A DNA stretch of 64,000 bases, from positions 385,001-449,000 of the forward strand of contig CAUYUJ010006502.1 of NCBI GenBank assembly GCA_963575745.1, given 5' to 3'. The notes beneath the pieces were generated by a model. It searched no databases. It had not been told where the DNA came from and worked only from the letters and a program-made list of their open reading frames with translations. Each line of letters starts with the position of its first letter. Positions within the stretch are counted from its first letter, which is position 1. This stretch comes from Prorocentrum cordatum (Eukaryota > Sar > Dinophyceae > Prorocentrales > Prorocentraceae). Shown one piece after another: positions 9,975-20,050 of the stretch. The position numbers and the translations under genes were made by a program.

Positions 9975-10533
9975 ATGGCAGAGGTCGAAGGGATGGAATC
10001 GACGAAAGGGGGTGGAAAAGAGAGAAGTAAGTTTCGGGTAGGTTTCGGGAGGTTTCAAAACACATATCAGTTTTTTCCCTTCGTGTGGCCTGCTCGCATC
10101 GTCAGGGGGTCGGGCACGAAAAATCTATGATTCCAGCCCCTTCCGAAGGTAGCCGACAGCTGGACCGTTTGCGACTCATTTACATTCAGAGATATGGGCA
10201 GCACGTTGAGCGAGCACGGAGTCGAAGTGATTAGCAGTGACGAGTCCGAGGCTGAGGGGAATATCCCTGCGGAAAAGATATGTATATATGCATCGAGGGG
10301 GGATCGAGGGGGGGCAACGGGAGCGGCCGCCCCCATGAAGGCACCGACTGTGGCCGCTACTACCGAGGAGCTCGATGCGGCGCTGCCCGAGCAGGCGCGG
10401 CGGGAGTACGAGACGCGGCGGGAGGCCGACACGCGGCGGGAGGCCGAGACGTTGCGCTACGGGGACAGCGCGGCGGCAGCGGGCGGCGAGAGCGGCATCT
10501 TCGACCCCAGGTTCCCCGACAACCAGGAACCAC
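9975..10533 (+). CDS. Putative multi-exon gene of unknown function
   Basis: ATG 9975 opens MAEVEGMESTKGGGKER and runs into a consensus GTAAGT donor at 10027. A candidate second exon starts near 10192 (CATTCAGAG|AT) and reads MGSTLSEHGVEVISSDESEAE, in a compatible phase. The frame continues past 10260 into a charged heptad-like stretch (TEELDAALPEQARREYETRRE, repeated READTRREAETLR) that would form a coiled coil, then FDPRFPDNQ near 10530 before pyrimidine-rich, repeat-rich DNA. No domain recognised. Exon joins are inferred only from phase and splice signals. It may be the upstream part of another gene or a degraded remnant. Contig B copy begins at 34314. Confidence 0.35.
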
Positions 10534-10621
10534 CTTTTTCTTGCTGCCTCGTATTCCTCATCCTCGGCCGCCTCAGCCTTTCAGTCCAGCTAGTGTCACA
10601 AGTATCGTTGTTATCCTCGAG

Positions 10622-10672
10622 GGGTCCTCCTCCTCCTCCTCCTCCTCCTCCTCCTCCTGCTCTTCCTGCTCT
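10622..10672. repeat. (TCC)n microsatellite
   Basis: About a dozen CTC triplets followed by TGCTCTTCC repeats; copy near 34961. Confidence 0.9.
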
Positions 10673-10866
10673 TCTGTCCTCCGGACTTACGACGTCGGAA
10701 TCGCGAGGGCAATTGCCCACGGTGAACTTTGCATAGGTCAGGTTGTGTCTTCTAGATGTTCTCATCGCCCTCCCGTGCCCTCCCGCCCTCTTCAACCGAC
10801 CAGACATAGTGATGCCTTCTCCTGCTGGCCCCGACCCTCGACGCCCGAATCATTACTACCCATCTT

Positions 10867-10888
10867 TCCGTAACCATTTTGGCTCAAG
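10867..10888 (+). other. Relict dinoflagellate spliced leader (21 of 22 bases)
   Basis: The 22 bases match the canonical spliced leader except A for G at position 7 (ending ACCATTTTGGCTCAAG). The next bases are GAGTTG, not the GT donor an SL-RNA gene would have, and an ATG-led coding frame starts 33 nt downstream at 10922. This is the signature of a processed, trans-spliced mRNA copied back into the genome. Contig B copy 35206-35227 is identical. Confidence 0.88.
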
Positions 10889-10921
10889 GAGTTGTGCATT
10901 TTAACAACTTCGCTTGCACCA

Positions 10922-12608
10922 ATGGTGACGGAGAGAACATTGACGGCCGCCATCAGAAAGTACGCCACGAGAAACAATTTCTTCAAATACGACGCCGACT
11001 CTGGAGTGCAGCGTGATGCCATCGAGAAGTACAAGGATCTCCTCAAAGATATCGGCGAGGTGCCGAGGGAAAACGTCGCACCAACATTGGGAAATCACTG
11101 ACGATAATGAGGAGGACGGGTGGAGGGGTGGGAAACGAACGAGGAGAAGACGAGGGGATGGACAACCGAAGGTGACGTAGAGGCTTCGATCACATGTAGG
11201 GCAGGCCAGAGAAAAATCGGAGGAGGAGGAGGAGGAAGATGGATTGAGAGTTGTAGAGTATACCATGGGGGTGCGACGTTCTCTCCGATAGGTTGAGCCC
11301 ACCCTCCACATCAAGAGAAAGACGTGGATTGCGTCTCTCAGCGCGCTTGCCGACGCCACCAATTCGAAGCTGACGTTCGAGAATGCTAGGGAGCATCAGG
11401 ATTGGGTCAAAGAGATGACAGCCAGATTCTCGGCGGCGGTCAAGCATTGCAAGAGCTACACGACGAAGATGGCGAGAGACGAGGCCCCCAAGTGGTACGT
11501 GGCGCTCGGCATCGGGACGCCTCCGACGGGAGCAACAGCTAGAAAGAGACCTGGTGGGCGCGATGGCCACGAGTCGGATGCCGACGAGGACGAGGAAGAC
11601 GAGGGGGAGGAGGAGGAGGAGAACGAGCCCGATGAGGCGGAGGACACAGATGCCGAGGAAGCGGAGGGCGATACCAACGGCCACGGCAAGCGCAAGAGCA
11701 TGGCGAAACCAGCTGCGTCTGAGGCGCCGCTGGGGTCGGCCAGCAGCGGTGGAGCAGCCGAGGAGAAGTCCGAGTACATCTACCAGTGGGATCACCACAT
11801 GGAGCTGGCCTATCGTACAAAAGCGTCGGCCAAGCGCAGCGACCATCCAGAATGGGCAACCAAGATGGTTGAGCCAGAGTCGGCCAAGCTGACAGATCCG
11901 ATGAACGCCGTCTTTAAAGATGGCACGGTACGACCTATACCGCAGATAACGGTTGCCAGTTGGCGCAACGCGCAGCCAGCTGGAGGCGCAGGTGGCAGTG
12001 GCAGTGCACCTCGAGCTGATGATGCTGCTACCAAGCCCAAGGCCAAGGCCAAGGCTAAGAGTGGCAACACCAAACGAGAGATGTTCACGGGCCAAGACAC
12101 GTCAGGCAATAATGTATGGGTCGATCTGAGGACCGACAAGCCGAGGGGTAAGCCAGTCGACCGCCTGTGCCTGGTAAAGTGGGACGGTGGGATAACGCCC
12201 CAGTTGGTGCAGGTGAACGTCAAAGTGTTCGAGGCCGCCGACTGCCAGGAGGAGTCGCAGATGGAGGACCAGGCAGTGGACTGGTGCACGGATCTAGCGA
12301 AGCGGTTCTGCGCTGGGGAGATCGACAAGGTCAAGATGGGGAATCTCAAGAAAGACCTGCTCCAAGTCAAGGCGGACGCGCCGTGGGTGGCGAAGATGAG
12401 GCGGCCCGCGGCGGCTGCGCCTGCACAGTCCGACCCCCCTGCCTCTAGCTTGAAGCGGCGCCCAGCTGGGGCGACGCCCGACGCAGAGCCCACGCCTAAA
12501 TCGCCCAAGGTGGCGACGCCGCCAAGGACACCGACCAAGCGCGGCAGTGCAGCTTCTAGCACGCACGTGCCGATCCCACCGCCGCCCATCGGTAGTGATT
12601 CAGACTAG
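10922..12608 (+). CDS. Lys/Ala- and acid-rich protein of unknown function (two exons)
   Basis: Proposed exons are 10922-11059 and 11292-12608 (stop TAG), joined in phase 0 across a GT-AG intron, giving about 484 residues. The start is chosen because it is the first ATG after the spliced-leader relict. The product begins MVTERTLTAAIRKYATRNNF, then has a helical charged region across the splice, an acidic run (DADEDEEDEGEEEEE) near residue 145, a basic KPKAKAKAKSG stretch near 295, a region with REMFTGQDTSGNNVWVDLR and LVKWDGGITPQLVQVNV near 310-365, and a Pro/Lys-rich tail ending GSDSD. No named domain recognised. KAKAK linkers are common in dinoflagellate hypothetical proteins, which is general knowledge rather than a function. 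Both contigs keep it open. Confidence 0.7.
11060..11291 (+). other. Intron with near-terminal inverted repeats (introner-like)
   Basis: GT-AG intron of 232 nt, acceptor followed by G. An 11-bp perfect inverted repeat (AACGTCGCACC at 11072-11082; GGTGCGACGTT at 11270-11280) lies 12 nt from the donor and 11 nt from the acceptor, with weaker pairing outside it. Exon ends are GAG|GTG and TAG|GTT. Removing it restores one frame; unspliced, the frame stops at 11101. Confidence 0.6.
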
Positions 12609-12781
12609 GGCGTGCCACAGGAAAAAAACATCGAGCCAACCAAGGGGGATGTGTAGGGGCGGGGAGAAAAACTCAACGTGTCAGGTAAAACACGAGAAGG
12701 AGGGAGGACGGGGCCCGTGCATGGAGAAGGGGGGATTGAAGGTGCCACATAAGCGGGTAGCAGGAAGAGAAGGAGTAGTAA

Positions 12782-12824
12782 TTGTAGTCGTAGTTGTTGC
12801 GGTAAGCGGAGTGGTAGTAGTAGC

Positions 12825-12865
<41 letters not shown>

Positions 12866-12902
12866 CAGTAGTAGTAGCAGTAGCAGTAGTAGTAGTAGTA
12901 GC

Positions 12903-12955
<53 letters not shown>

Positions 12956-12958
12956 CAA
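12782..12958. repeat. (AGT)n / (AGC) microsatellite, ~175 bp
   Basis: Long GTAGTAGTAGTA array with occasional AGC triplets. It gives poly-Val, poly-Leu, poly-Tyr and poly-Ser translations, none real. Contig B copy 37121-37290 is 3 bp shorter overall. Confidence 0.95.
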
Positions 12959-13236
12959 TAAGAACAATATAACAATAACAATAATCGTACTAGTACGTGT
13001 AGTTGTAATTGCAGGAAGAAGAGTACTCTGGCCCGCAAATTGCAAAGAGTGGAGCCCTCATACTCTCACACGTGCACCCTCGTCACCGACCTCGCCCTAA
13101 TTACAGCTCCCACCCCGCCCGCGCACCAGAGGCGTTCCCAAGCCTGTGACTTCTCCGACTCACCCCTCGATTCTCTCCTTCATGATCCCTCCCACCTTAG
13201 CCCTCCCTCCCTCCCCCGTGCATTCAATTATCTCCC

Positions 13237-13445
13237 ATGGGTCTGGCTCTTTTCTTTGCTCGCGCCCCGCCTGCTCAGGAGGGCTTGCAACTGTCGCAGC
13301 ATCATCCAGCAGATGGCGATCACCAAGCAGAGCCCCAGTCGCTGGAGCAGATGCTCGGAGAGGAGCTCTCTAGCCAGCGCAAGGAGTTGAACGCTGTGAC
13401 TGTGGGAGCGCATCGCTTAGCGGCGCCCCGAGAACCCTCAACCGC
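13237..13445 (+). CDS. Possible upstream exon(s) of the 13698 gene
   Basis: ATG 13237 leads into a frame whose stretch EGLQLSQHHPADGDHQAEP and QSLEQMLGEELSSQRKELNAV looks coding, with a possible AG|G acceptor at ~13277 (GCTCAG|GAGGG). It ends in a C-homopolymer that differs between the contigs (13449-13457 against 37787-37800). The donor joining it to 13698 was not identified, so this is tentative. Confidence 0.3.
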
Positions 13446-13697
13446 CTTTGGCCCCCCCCCATCCGACTCCTCATAGTCCGCTCATTGTTCCTCCTCATGC
13501 TCGTCTTCGAATTCCCTGACTCCCTTCCGAGCCCCTTCATCCTACAACCGTGCCCTCGATCGCACCGTTCGGGATTTGGTAGTGGTAGAGTAGTATGGGG
13601 TTACAGCATGGGCCAGTTTTCTGTAAGTGTCGGTGGCGTTTTCTCAGGCTGTGGATCAATAGTTTCGTGATTGTCTCAAGCCTTTTCGGGCGGCCAG

Positions 13698-15312
13698 GGC
13701 CCGTCAAACCCGCGCCGATCGGTGCGCGAAAGCCCGAGGCTGAGCCGAGTGAGCCAGGCTTCGAGAAGCAGCTGATGGAGTTCTTCGTGCAGTGCGGCAA
13801 CAAGGACGGCGGCGACGTGCTCGACGGCTTGGACGAAGCCACGCTGACTAAGCTGAAGGAGCTCGACGACCCCTACATGGACGAGGCCGCGAAGACCAAC
13901 TTCCACAACGTGCCCATGCAGAGTGCATTGGGGAGGAGGTTCTACTTGTACCTCTGCGCGCACAAGCAAGAGAAGGAGGCCTACGACGCGAAGGCGCTCG
14001 ATGACAAGCGCAAGCATCGCCAGGAGTGGTTGCAGAAGAAGTTCAAGGATATCGAGGAGCCTTTGGGATATATAAAGTGGGTCGATACCTGTGTGAGGGG
14101 AGGGGGTACTCTATGGGAACATAGCGGGGTGAATTGTACAGATTTCGAACACGTATATATCTATATGTGTATATATAGATACAGAGGGACGGGGGATCGA
14201 TTGGATGCGGGCACATATGTATAAACATATGTGTACATATGTATATATGTGTGTGCGTGCATGTGAAACCACACATGCACGGGCAGATCAATATACCATA
14301 CTCCTATGTATGCTTGTACACACATGTATTGAAGGGCCTATGTGCGTATGAGTATAAAGGAGGAGCATGAGGACGAGTAACGAGGATGGTTATCTGCACC
14401 GTAAAACCAGCCCAGGAATCGAGGACGAAGCTGATCGAGACCGTCTGGTCTGACGAGACGCACGGCGAGTGGATGAACTTCGACAAGATGCTGGTCGAGG
14501 AGGGTGCTCAATCGAATCTCAATCCTCGGGCAGTTCTGCAGGGATGCATGAACATCGCCAAGAAGTGCATCCAGTGTGGGCCAAGGAGGTGCCAGATCGA
14601 CCCCGATAGCGGCAGGCTGATTTTCCGCCACGTGAAGCGCAAGGACTCCAAGATCCACCGCCACACGTGGCAGCAGATCACGGAGGAGCACAACAGGCGC
14701 AGCGGCGTGCAAACAGTCGAGCAGCTGCCAGCGTCGGGGAGCGGTGAGTCGGCTGCAGCCGCCGAGAAGATCACGCCTCCGCCGAAGGTGGATCCTGCAG
14801 CCATCGACACTCCCCCAAAGGATCAGGGCGGCGCGAAGGGCCACCAGCAGCGCGGCAGGGTGAAGGGCAGCCCGAATGGCAAGAGCAAAGCGAAGGCGAA
14901 GGCGAAGGCGAAGATGAAAGGGAAGAAAGGATCCGCGGGGGTTGTCACGGAGGCGTCTGTCAAGAAGCGCTCGCGCGAGGTGGCGGCGCTCTACGGGCAG
15001 GTGGTGCTGCGGGGGAACAGGCTCCTGGCAAAGATCAACGAGGACGAGGCGACCTACAAGTGGGCGAAGAACGACATGTTCGCGGGCAAGCTGGAGAAAG
15101 CGCTGCGCAAGGTGGACACCTTTGTCAACGCCGACGCGGATCTGGTGGCGATGTGCGTGGATGGCGAGGACTGGGGCGTCGACATGGACAGTGACATGAA
15201 CAGGGACCTCTCGACCTTGAACGACCTCCATGCCAAGCTCGAGGACGTCCAGAAGCACGAGCAGCGCATCCGCGACGTCGAGAATCAGGAGGCCGCGTCG
15301 GCGAGCCAGTAG
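13698..15312 (+). CDS. Dinoflagellate Lys/Ala-rich protein, family unnamed (two exons visible)
   Basis: Exon 13698-14047 starts after CGGCCAG|GG, and exon 14416-15312 ends at TAG; both sides of the intron are phase 0. The product (about 415 residues plus any upstream exon) has FEKQLMEFFVQCGNKDGGD and GRRFYLYLCAHKQEKEAYD in exon one. Exon two has THGEWMNFDKMLVEEG, ARCIQCGP-like Cys region near MNIAKKCIQCGPRRCQ, RHTWQQITEEHNRRSG, a linker KSKAKAKAKAKMKGKKG, and a C-terminal helical part (LYGQVVLRGNRLLAKINED, KLEKALRKVDTFVNAD). The layout, with a folded Cys-containing part, KAKAK linker and helical end, parallels the 10922 gene. No catalytic motif seen; function unknown. After the stop the same frame stays open for about 93 more codons. 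Confidence 0.6.
14048..14415 (+). other. Intron, GA-AG, microsatellite-rich, flanked by near-identical direct repeats
   Basis: AAG|GATATCGAGGA at the donor and CAG|GAATCGAGGA at the acceptor form a ~11-bp direct repeat, one base different in length, like a target-site duplication. Phases on both sides are 0. The interior holds TA-rich hairpin-prone sequence (14150-14250). Confidence 0.5.
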
Positions 15313-16700
15313 CGGTACAAGTACGGCCTCAACTACAACGACGGCGGGTACACCTACGTCGAGGTCGGCTCGCTGCTGAGGGAGGCAGCCTTTTGCGGCC
15401 TGCCGTGGGGAGATACCTGCAGCAGTGCACGTGCGGGCCACGGTCGAAGCTTGGAGGAGAGGTTTGAGAGGAGATCGAGGAGGGAAGGGGGAGGGGATGG
15501 GATAAGAAGTATCTTAGGCTGGAGGCCGTTTGGGGGTTTTCCCGCACGTGAGAGCTCGGCTCTTTGTTTCGAGCAGTCTTTCGACTGCCACTGATGCTGC
15601 TTACCACGCGTTCGGTGGCACAAGCGACTCAGATCGAGCGATTTGACGCTGTGTGAAAACATGTTGCTGGTCGATTGACGCTTTTGATTCCGAACTTGCC
15701 CGTGGGACCCTCCGACGACTAATTCAAACAACGACGGGTAGCCTACGGGTAGCCTACGGGTAGCCTACGGGTAGGTCCAGGTAGGTAGGGCTCCCGCTCG
15801 ATACATCCTCACTGTCTGGAGGCCCGCGCGGCGGGTAGGGGCCGGGTAGGGGCCGGGTAGGGGCCGGGTAGCCTAGGGTAGCTCGAGGAAACTCCGACCG
15901 ACGCCGACCTCATCCACCTTGTCCCTCACTTTGCTGTAGTGCTCACACTCATGATGCTACCAATCCTTCTGGAAGTGATCATCGTCCACTCGCCCTCTGC
16001 TCTCGGCGTCCGCCGCCGTGGACATGCGTGCTCCCAATGCTTGGGAGCGAGCTTTCTCCATCCCCCTCACCACTCACCCCGCGCCCTTCGACGAGCGTTT
16101 TGGATTTTGATGTGTTAACTCGGACTGGAGAAGGCCATTCTGCGCGAATAGCAGCGCATTGAATCTCTTGGCGAGGCGAGTGCGCGGCGGTTACGTTGCG
16201 CAGAAGCGGGGAAAGGGAGGGATGGATGGCCTTTTTGGTTCCAGGATGTTCCAAATGAGGCCCCAGTGGGAGGCCCGTGCCCTCAAAAACCCCTCGCCCC
16301 TGGCTGAAATCGGAGCGGAGCAGTGCTTGTCGAGCCACGGTCGAGATCGCCTGGCCCCAGCGCGACGATCGACCAGGGTGCAGGTCAGAGGAAGCTCGGA
16401 GTATTGAGGGAGATGGTGAGGACGAGGAGGGAGAAAGGGGGCAGGGACAATAATAATGAAGATAAGAACGAGATGCGTGAAGATAACAAGAGATTGCGAA
16501 TGTGAGTGCGAATGCCACAGGTAAGTACAGGTGAGTGCGAAGATAACAGAACGAGAGGCGTGAATATTACATGATGTTCTAAATATAACAATAACATGAC
16601 ATTGATAACAATCACGTGAATATATTAAACGACTGTGAACAAGTATCGTTTTGTCTACAGAGCATCGATGATTGTAGAAATAGACAGCCATCATCAGCTT
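15313..16700. other. Intergenic; G-rich GGGTAG repeats
   Basis: No gene supported. 15734-15775 repeats ACGGGTAGCCT four times, and 15833-15886 repeats GGGTAGGGGCC four times; each has closely spaced G runs able to form quadruplexes. The rest is mixed-composition DNA with an A/G-rich tract at 16395-16600. Contig B copy 39653-41040. Confidence 0.6.
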
Positions 16701-16794
16701 TTGTGGCCATGGCTAATTCGCTAGGTGCGGTTGATTCGTTTGTGGTGCATCAGCGCATCTCCCCGCGAGGCGAGGAGCACCAGGGAATTCCCAG

Positions 16795-16852
16795 GATCTA
16801 ATCGATCAAATGTTCGCACTCTTAAGGGTGCGAACATTTGATCGATTAGATC
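16795..16852. repeat. 58-bp near-perfect palindrome
   Basis: Arms 16795-16819 and 16828-16852 are perfect 25-bp reverse complements (outer end GATCTAATCGATC). The 8-nt centre contains CTTAAG, so only one T/G pair breaks full symmetry. It lies 60 nt upstream of the degenerate spliced-leader relict. Contig B copy 41135-41192 is identical. Confidence 0.9.
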
Positions 16853-16911
16853 GTAAGCGTTGCACACCGATGCCCCCCCCCCCAACACGAACATAGACTG
16901 CGCCAGCCACA

Positions 16912-16933
16912 TCCGTAGCTGTTTGGGCTCCAG
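16912..16933 (+). other. Degenerate relict spliced leader (18 of 22 bases)
   Basis: Ungapped alignment to the 22-nt spliced leader gives 18 identities: the first eight bases TCCGTAGC, then TTT, GGCTC and the final AG. Four bases later comes ATG 16938, start of the transposase-like frame. Older and more decayed than the 10867 relict. Contig B copy 41252-41273. Confidence 0.6.
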
Positions 16934-16937
16934 CCGC

Positions 16938-19484
16938 ATGCCGTCTTTTCGGAAGCGGCGCAGGTACAGAAGCTCTGACTCCCACAGACCTGTCAAACGA
17001 CACAGTTGGGAACGACGTTTCGATGGCGACGATTGTGAAGATAAGAAAATCGAGGCTGGAGGACAGCTTGAGGAGTTTCTGCTGACACTTTTCGCACTCG
17101 GCAAACTAGACTGCAAATCGTTATGTATAATTTGCCATCTATGTAAGGCGGCTGGCGCCGCTGGAGAGGGACTTAAGAAATACGCAGTGGCGCCAGGGAA
17201 GACATCGAACGGGGCATATAAAAAACACTTGGACACCGTCCTTCCGCAGTGCGAATCAGCGCCCGAGCTCCACGTTTTGAAAGTTCCGAGCTGGAGGAAG
17301 AACCAGAGGTCGAGTAAGGCAATCCTGGTTGCGCCACCACACGAGCTGCTGAATGCGGAGCTCGAGGCGGTGAAAGAAAGTAGTGGCATCGAGGTTAAGC
17401 CGCCTGATCCTGAGTGGACAGAAGATTGGGCCCGACATCCACATCGTGTTCGACCTGGGGACAATCGGGACGTGTTCCCGATCTCACTTTACTTGGACGG
17501 CATAAAGTTCAACCGTGCGCTCGGGCCTAGAGCAGACACGCTCGTTGCCATCACAGTGTATAACGCCCAGACTATGAAACGTCATCTTGTCGCAATCGTT
17601 CTTAAGCGGGATCTCTGTCATTGTGGATGCCATGGATGGTGTACTCTATGGGCAGTGTATAACTATATAGCATGGTCGATTTCAGCAGCTACCGTTGGCT
17701 CGCGGCCTCGCGTCCGATGGGACGGGACACGCTGGCCTGATGGATCTGCGTCGTTGGATTTGGTGAACAGGGAGCCGCAGATGGCTGCTAGATTCGTGCT
17801 GTGCCAAATTAAGGGGGACTGGGAGGCGTATTGTAATTTACTTGGTTTCCCTACGTGGTCTGCACATCATGTTCCTTGCCTGTGGTGCCGAGCATCGAGG
17901 TCCACGCTCTACCAGTTCTTGCGGGAATTCGAAAAGACAACCTACCAGACACCTCTCGATGGCTGGAGACGGGAAGCCTTAAATATAGCGATTTGGGCTG
18001 TTTGGGGAATGGTGCGGCAAACAGAACATATGTTTTTTGTTTGCGCGGTTCTCCAGCCCCGAACAGCACACCTCCACGACACGCACGCGCACGCACTCCA
18101 AACAAAACGAAGACGCCACGCTTACCATACACATGGGACACAGCAGGGCACGTGACGAGGGCACTTAGGAGTATGAGGACAGCGAGGAGGGAGGATGACG
18201 AGGAGTCGGTTCACATCGATTTGCGCAAGCATTCGTATCTACGTGTATCTTTCTTATCCTCGCACCCTAGATCGTAGGCCACGGGCAAGATAGGCCACGG
18301 GTAGGGTACGGGTAGGGTGCGGGTAGCTCGAGGTAGGTAGGCCCAGCGTTATAGTATGTGCCAAGTGATGTATGTGACAATGTGTTGTTGCCTGACCCAG
18401 GTTCACGGGCATCTCGTTGGCGGGCCACTCTTGGGGTGACCACGCCGTCTCCTACAACCAAGCGTGCTTGCAGTGCGAGAAGGATGTCCACGTCATAGAC
18501 GAGACCACCCGAGACCTCATCCTTACGAAAGGGAAGCTTCACTTCGATAGGAAAAAAAATCCCAGGGGGTACATCTTGGACAGCGACGTCCCAGAACTCG
18601 GCCTCAAAAGGTTTGACCGACTAGAACCGTCCATGGGCCTGCAAGACGTGGGGGCGTTCACAAGGCAGCTGCTGCCTTTTTGGTGTGTTTTCTGGGGGAA
18701 AAACTTCGACGCCAAGAGAAGAATAACGGACAGGGTGCACCATCGGAACCCTTTGTTTTCACCATCTGTGGGTGCGGATGAAAACATGATGCACGTGGAC
18801 ACCCTTCATTGCCTGTATCTCGGGGTTTGCCAGTCATATGTCCACGCTGTTATTTGGTCAGCAATTCGAGGTAATGCGTTCGGCATAGATGGCCCAGGTG
18901 AAGTGATAATCGCAGTTACATGCAAGCGATTGTTCAACGACTATAAGGTCTGGTGTTCCGATAGCTCAATAGACTTGTCGTACCAATTGAGAGACCTCAC
19001 GCCAGGTATGATTTCTACTGCAGACAAACCAACCCTGAAGACAAAGGGGGCGGAAACAGGAGTGTTAGTAAGGTGGGCTGTTGACTTTTGCAGATCGTTC
19101 GCAAATAAGTTTCCAGAGGCAGATGTGCTGCATGCCGCAGGGGAATCCCTTGTGCGGTATATGCTCCTGCTTCGAGTTTCACCGAGGGCAGTCCCGTTTG
19201 ACACTAGGCACGAGCTGTTAGACCTGCGTCTGCGACATCTGACTCTCATGGGGGAGATTGGGCTGGGTAAGCAGCCTAAATCGCACCAGTTCGTGCATAT
19301 GACCCTTTTGGTTGGGCCTAAAGGGAACCCGAGATTCTACTCTACATTCCACGACGAGTCTCTTAATTTGATATTGGCAGGCATTGCGTCATCCTCTCAC
19401 CGCAGCACATGGGAGAGGACAATTTTCCAACGCATCAGGTTGCTCCCGACCGTTCAGCAGAACTCGGCATTTGCAGTGCTGTAG
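16938..19484 (+). CDS. Transposase-like protein, exons ~16938-18045 and 18401-19484
   Basis: The start is the ATG right after the spliced-leader relict, giving a basic N-terminus (FRKRRRYRSSDSHRPVKRH). Exon one has a Cys-rich segment (KLDCKSLCIICHLCKAAGAAG, GAYKKHLDTVLP), then DVFPISLYLDGIKFNRALG and a Cys/His cluster LCHCGCHGWCTLW. Exon two has NPLFSPSVGADENMMHVDTLH and CLYLGVCQSYVHAVIW. An HVD-x-LH-x3-LGV box with an upstream LYLDG resembles DDE transposases of the CACTA/Transposase_21 type, and similar proteins abound in dinoflagellates. The donor of the intervening intron (about 18000-18150) is unclear; the acceptor is GACCCAG|G at 18400. Contig A is open across both exons. A catalytic triad is not assigned, and domestication or activity cannot be judged. 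Confidence 0.6.
18285..18345. repeat. GGGTAGG G-rich repeat inside the presumed intron
   Basis: CCACGGGTAGGGTACGGGTA and GGGTGCGGGTAGC, same GGGTAG family as at 15734-15886. Copy at 42624-42684. Confidence 0.7.
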
Positions 19485-20050
19485 GGCTGTTGCGGTGGAA
19501 GTGCGTCATGCTCGAGATCGCATATCGAGCAATTGCGAGCCTTAGCCGATTGAATTGTTCGATGGTTTGGCAGATCTGCTTTGATCGCTGCTCGCGTTGC
19601 CAAGTCACATGCACGCTTCTGGTTCATGGGGCTAGGTGTATTACCCACGTAGAATGCTAACTTGGTCAACGCAAGTTTTTGGGGCCGATTGCTTCGGCTG
19701 TTTAGACATGTTTGGAAACCAACATTATGGTAAACTCGGGGATGCTTGAACTTGGACAAGCTCTATGGGACTATCGTTGTTTTCTGCTAGGTTTCGATAG
19801 CTGGCAATAACAACACATAAATATATACACACAGTTCGAGCATGGAGGAGTGGGGGGGGGGCATACGAAACAAGTAAGGATCAGGGGCGGGGTGGAACGC
19901 TAGAGGGAAGTGGGATGAGGACCCAGAAGGGGAGAGGACAAGGAAGGGCGGAGGAGGGACTCTCTGGTATGCAGGGTCAGTTCTGCCAGCATCTCGGTCC
20001 AGAGAGAACGGTAGAACATCGATAAGCACTCGGATCGCGTGCATTGCGCC
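19485..20050. other. Intergenic, nothing recognised
   Basis: Mixed sequence with a G9 homopolymer at 19852-19860 (longer in contig B) and an A/G-rich tract at 19870-19970. No coding signal supported. Confidence 0.45.

Noticed and set aside
10867-10888. A spliced-leader RNA gene
   Set aside because: No GT donor after the leader and no Sm-site-bearing small RNA downstream; a coding frame follows instead.
11190-12095. 301-codon minus-strand frame opposite the 10922 gene
   Set aside because: Antisense shadow of the acidic and KAKAK-coding region; Leu/Arg/Ser-rich with no domain.
12605-13045. Poly-Leu, poly-Tyr and poly-Val frames of 120-146 codons
   Set aside because: Translations of the (AGT)n microsatellite.
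14338-15441. 367-codon minus-strand frame opposite the 13698 gene
   Set aside because: Antisense shadow driven by GC-rich third positions of the plus-strand exon.
16721-17464. Minus-strand frame with a plausible stretch (LRRFRKDGMRLEPKQLRMW)
   Set aside because: It crosses the palindrome and lies opposite the plus-strand leader relict, ATG and Cys-rich transposase-like frame, which have better support. The resemblance is noted but not annotated.
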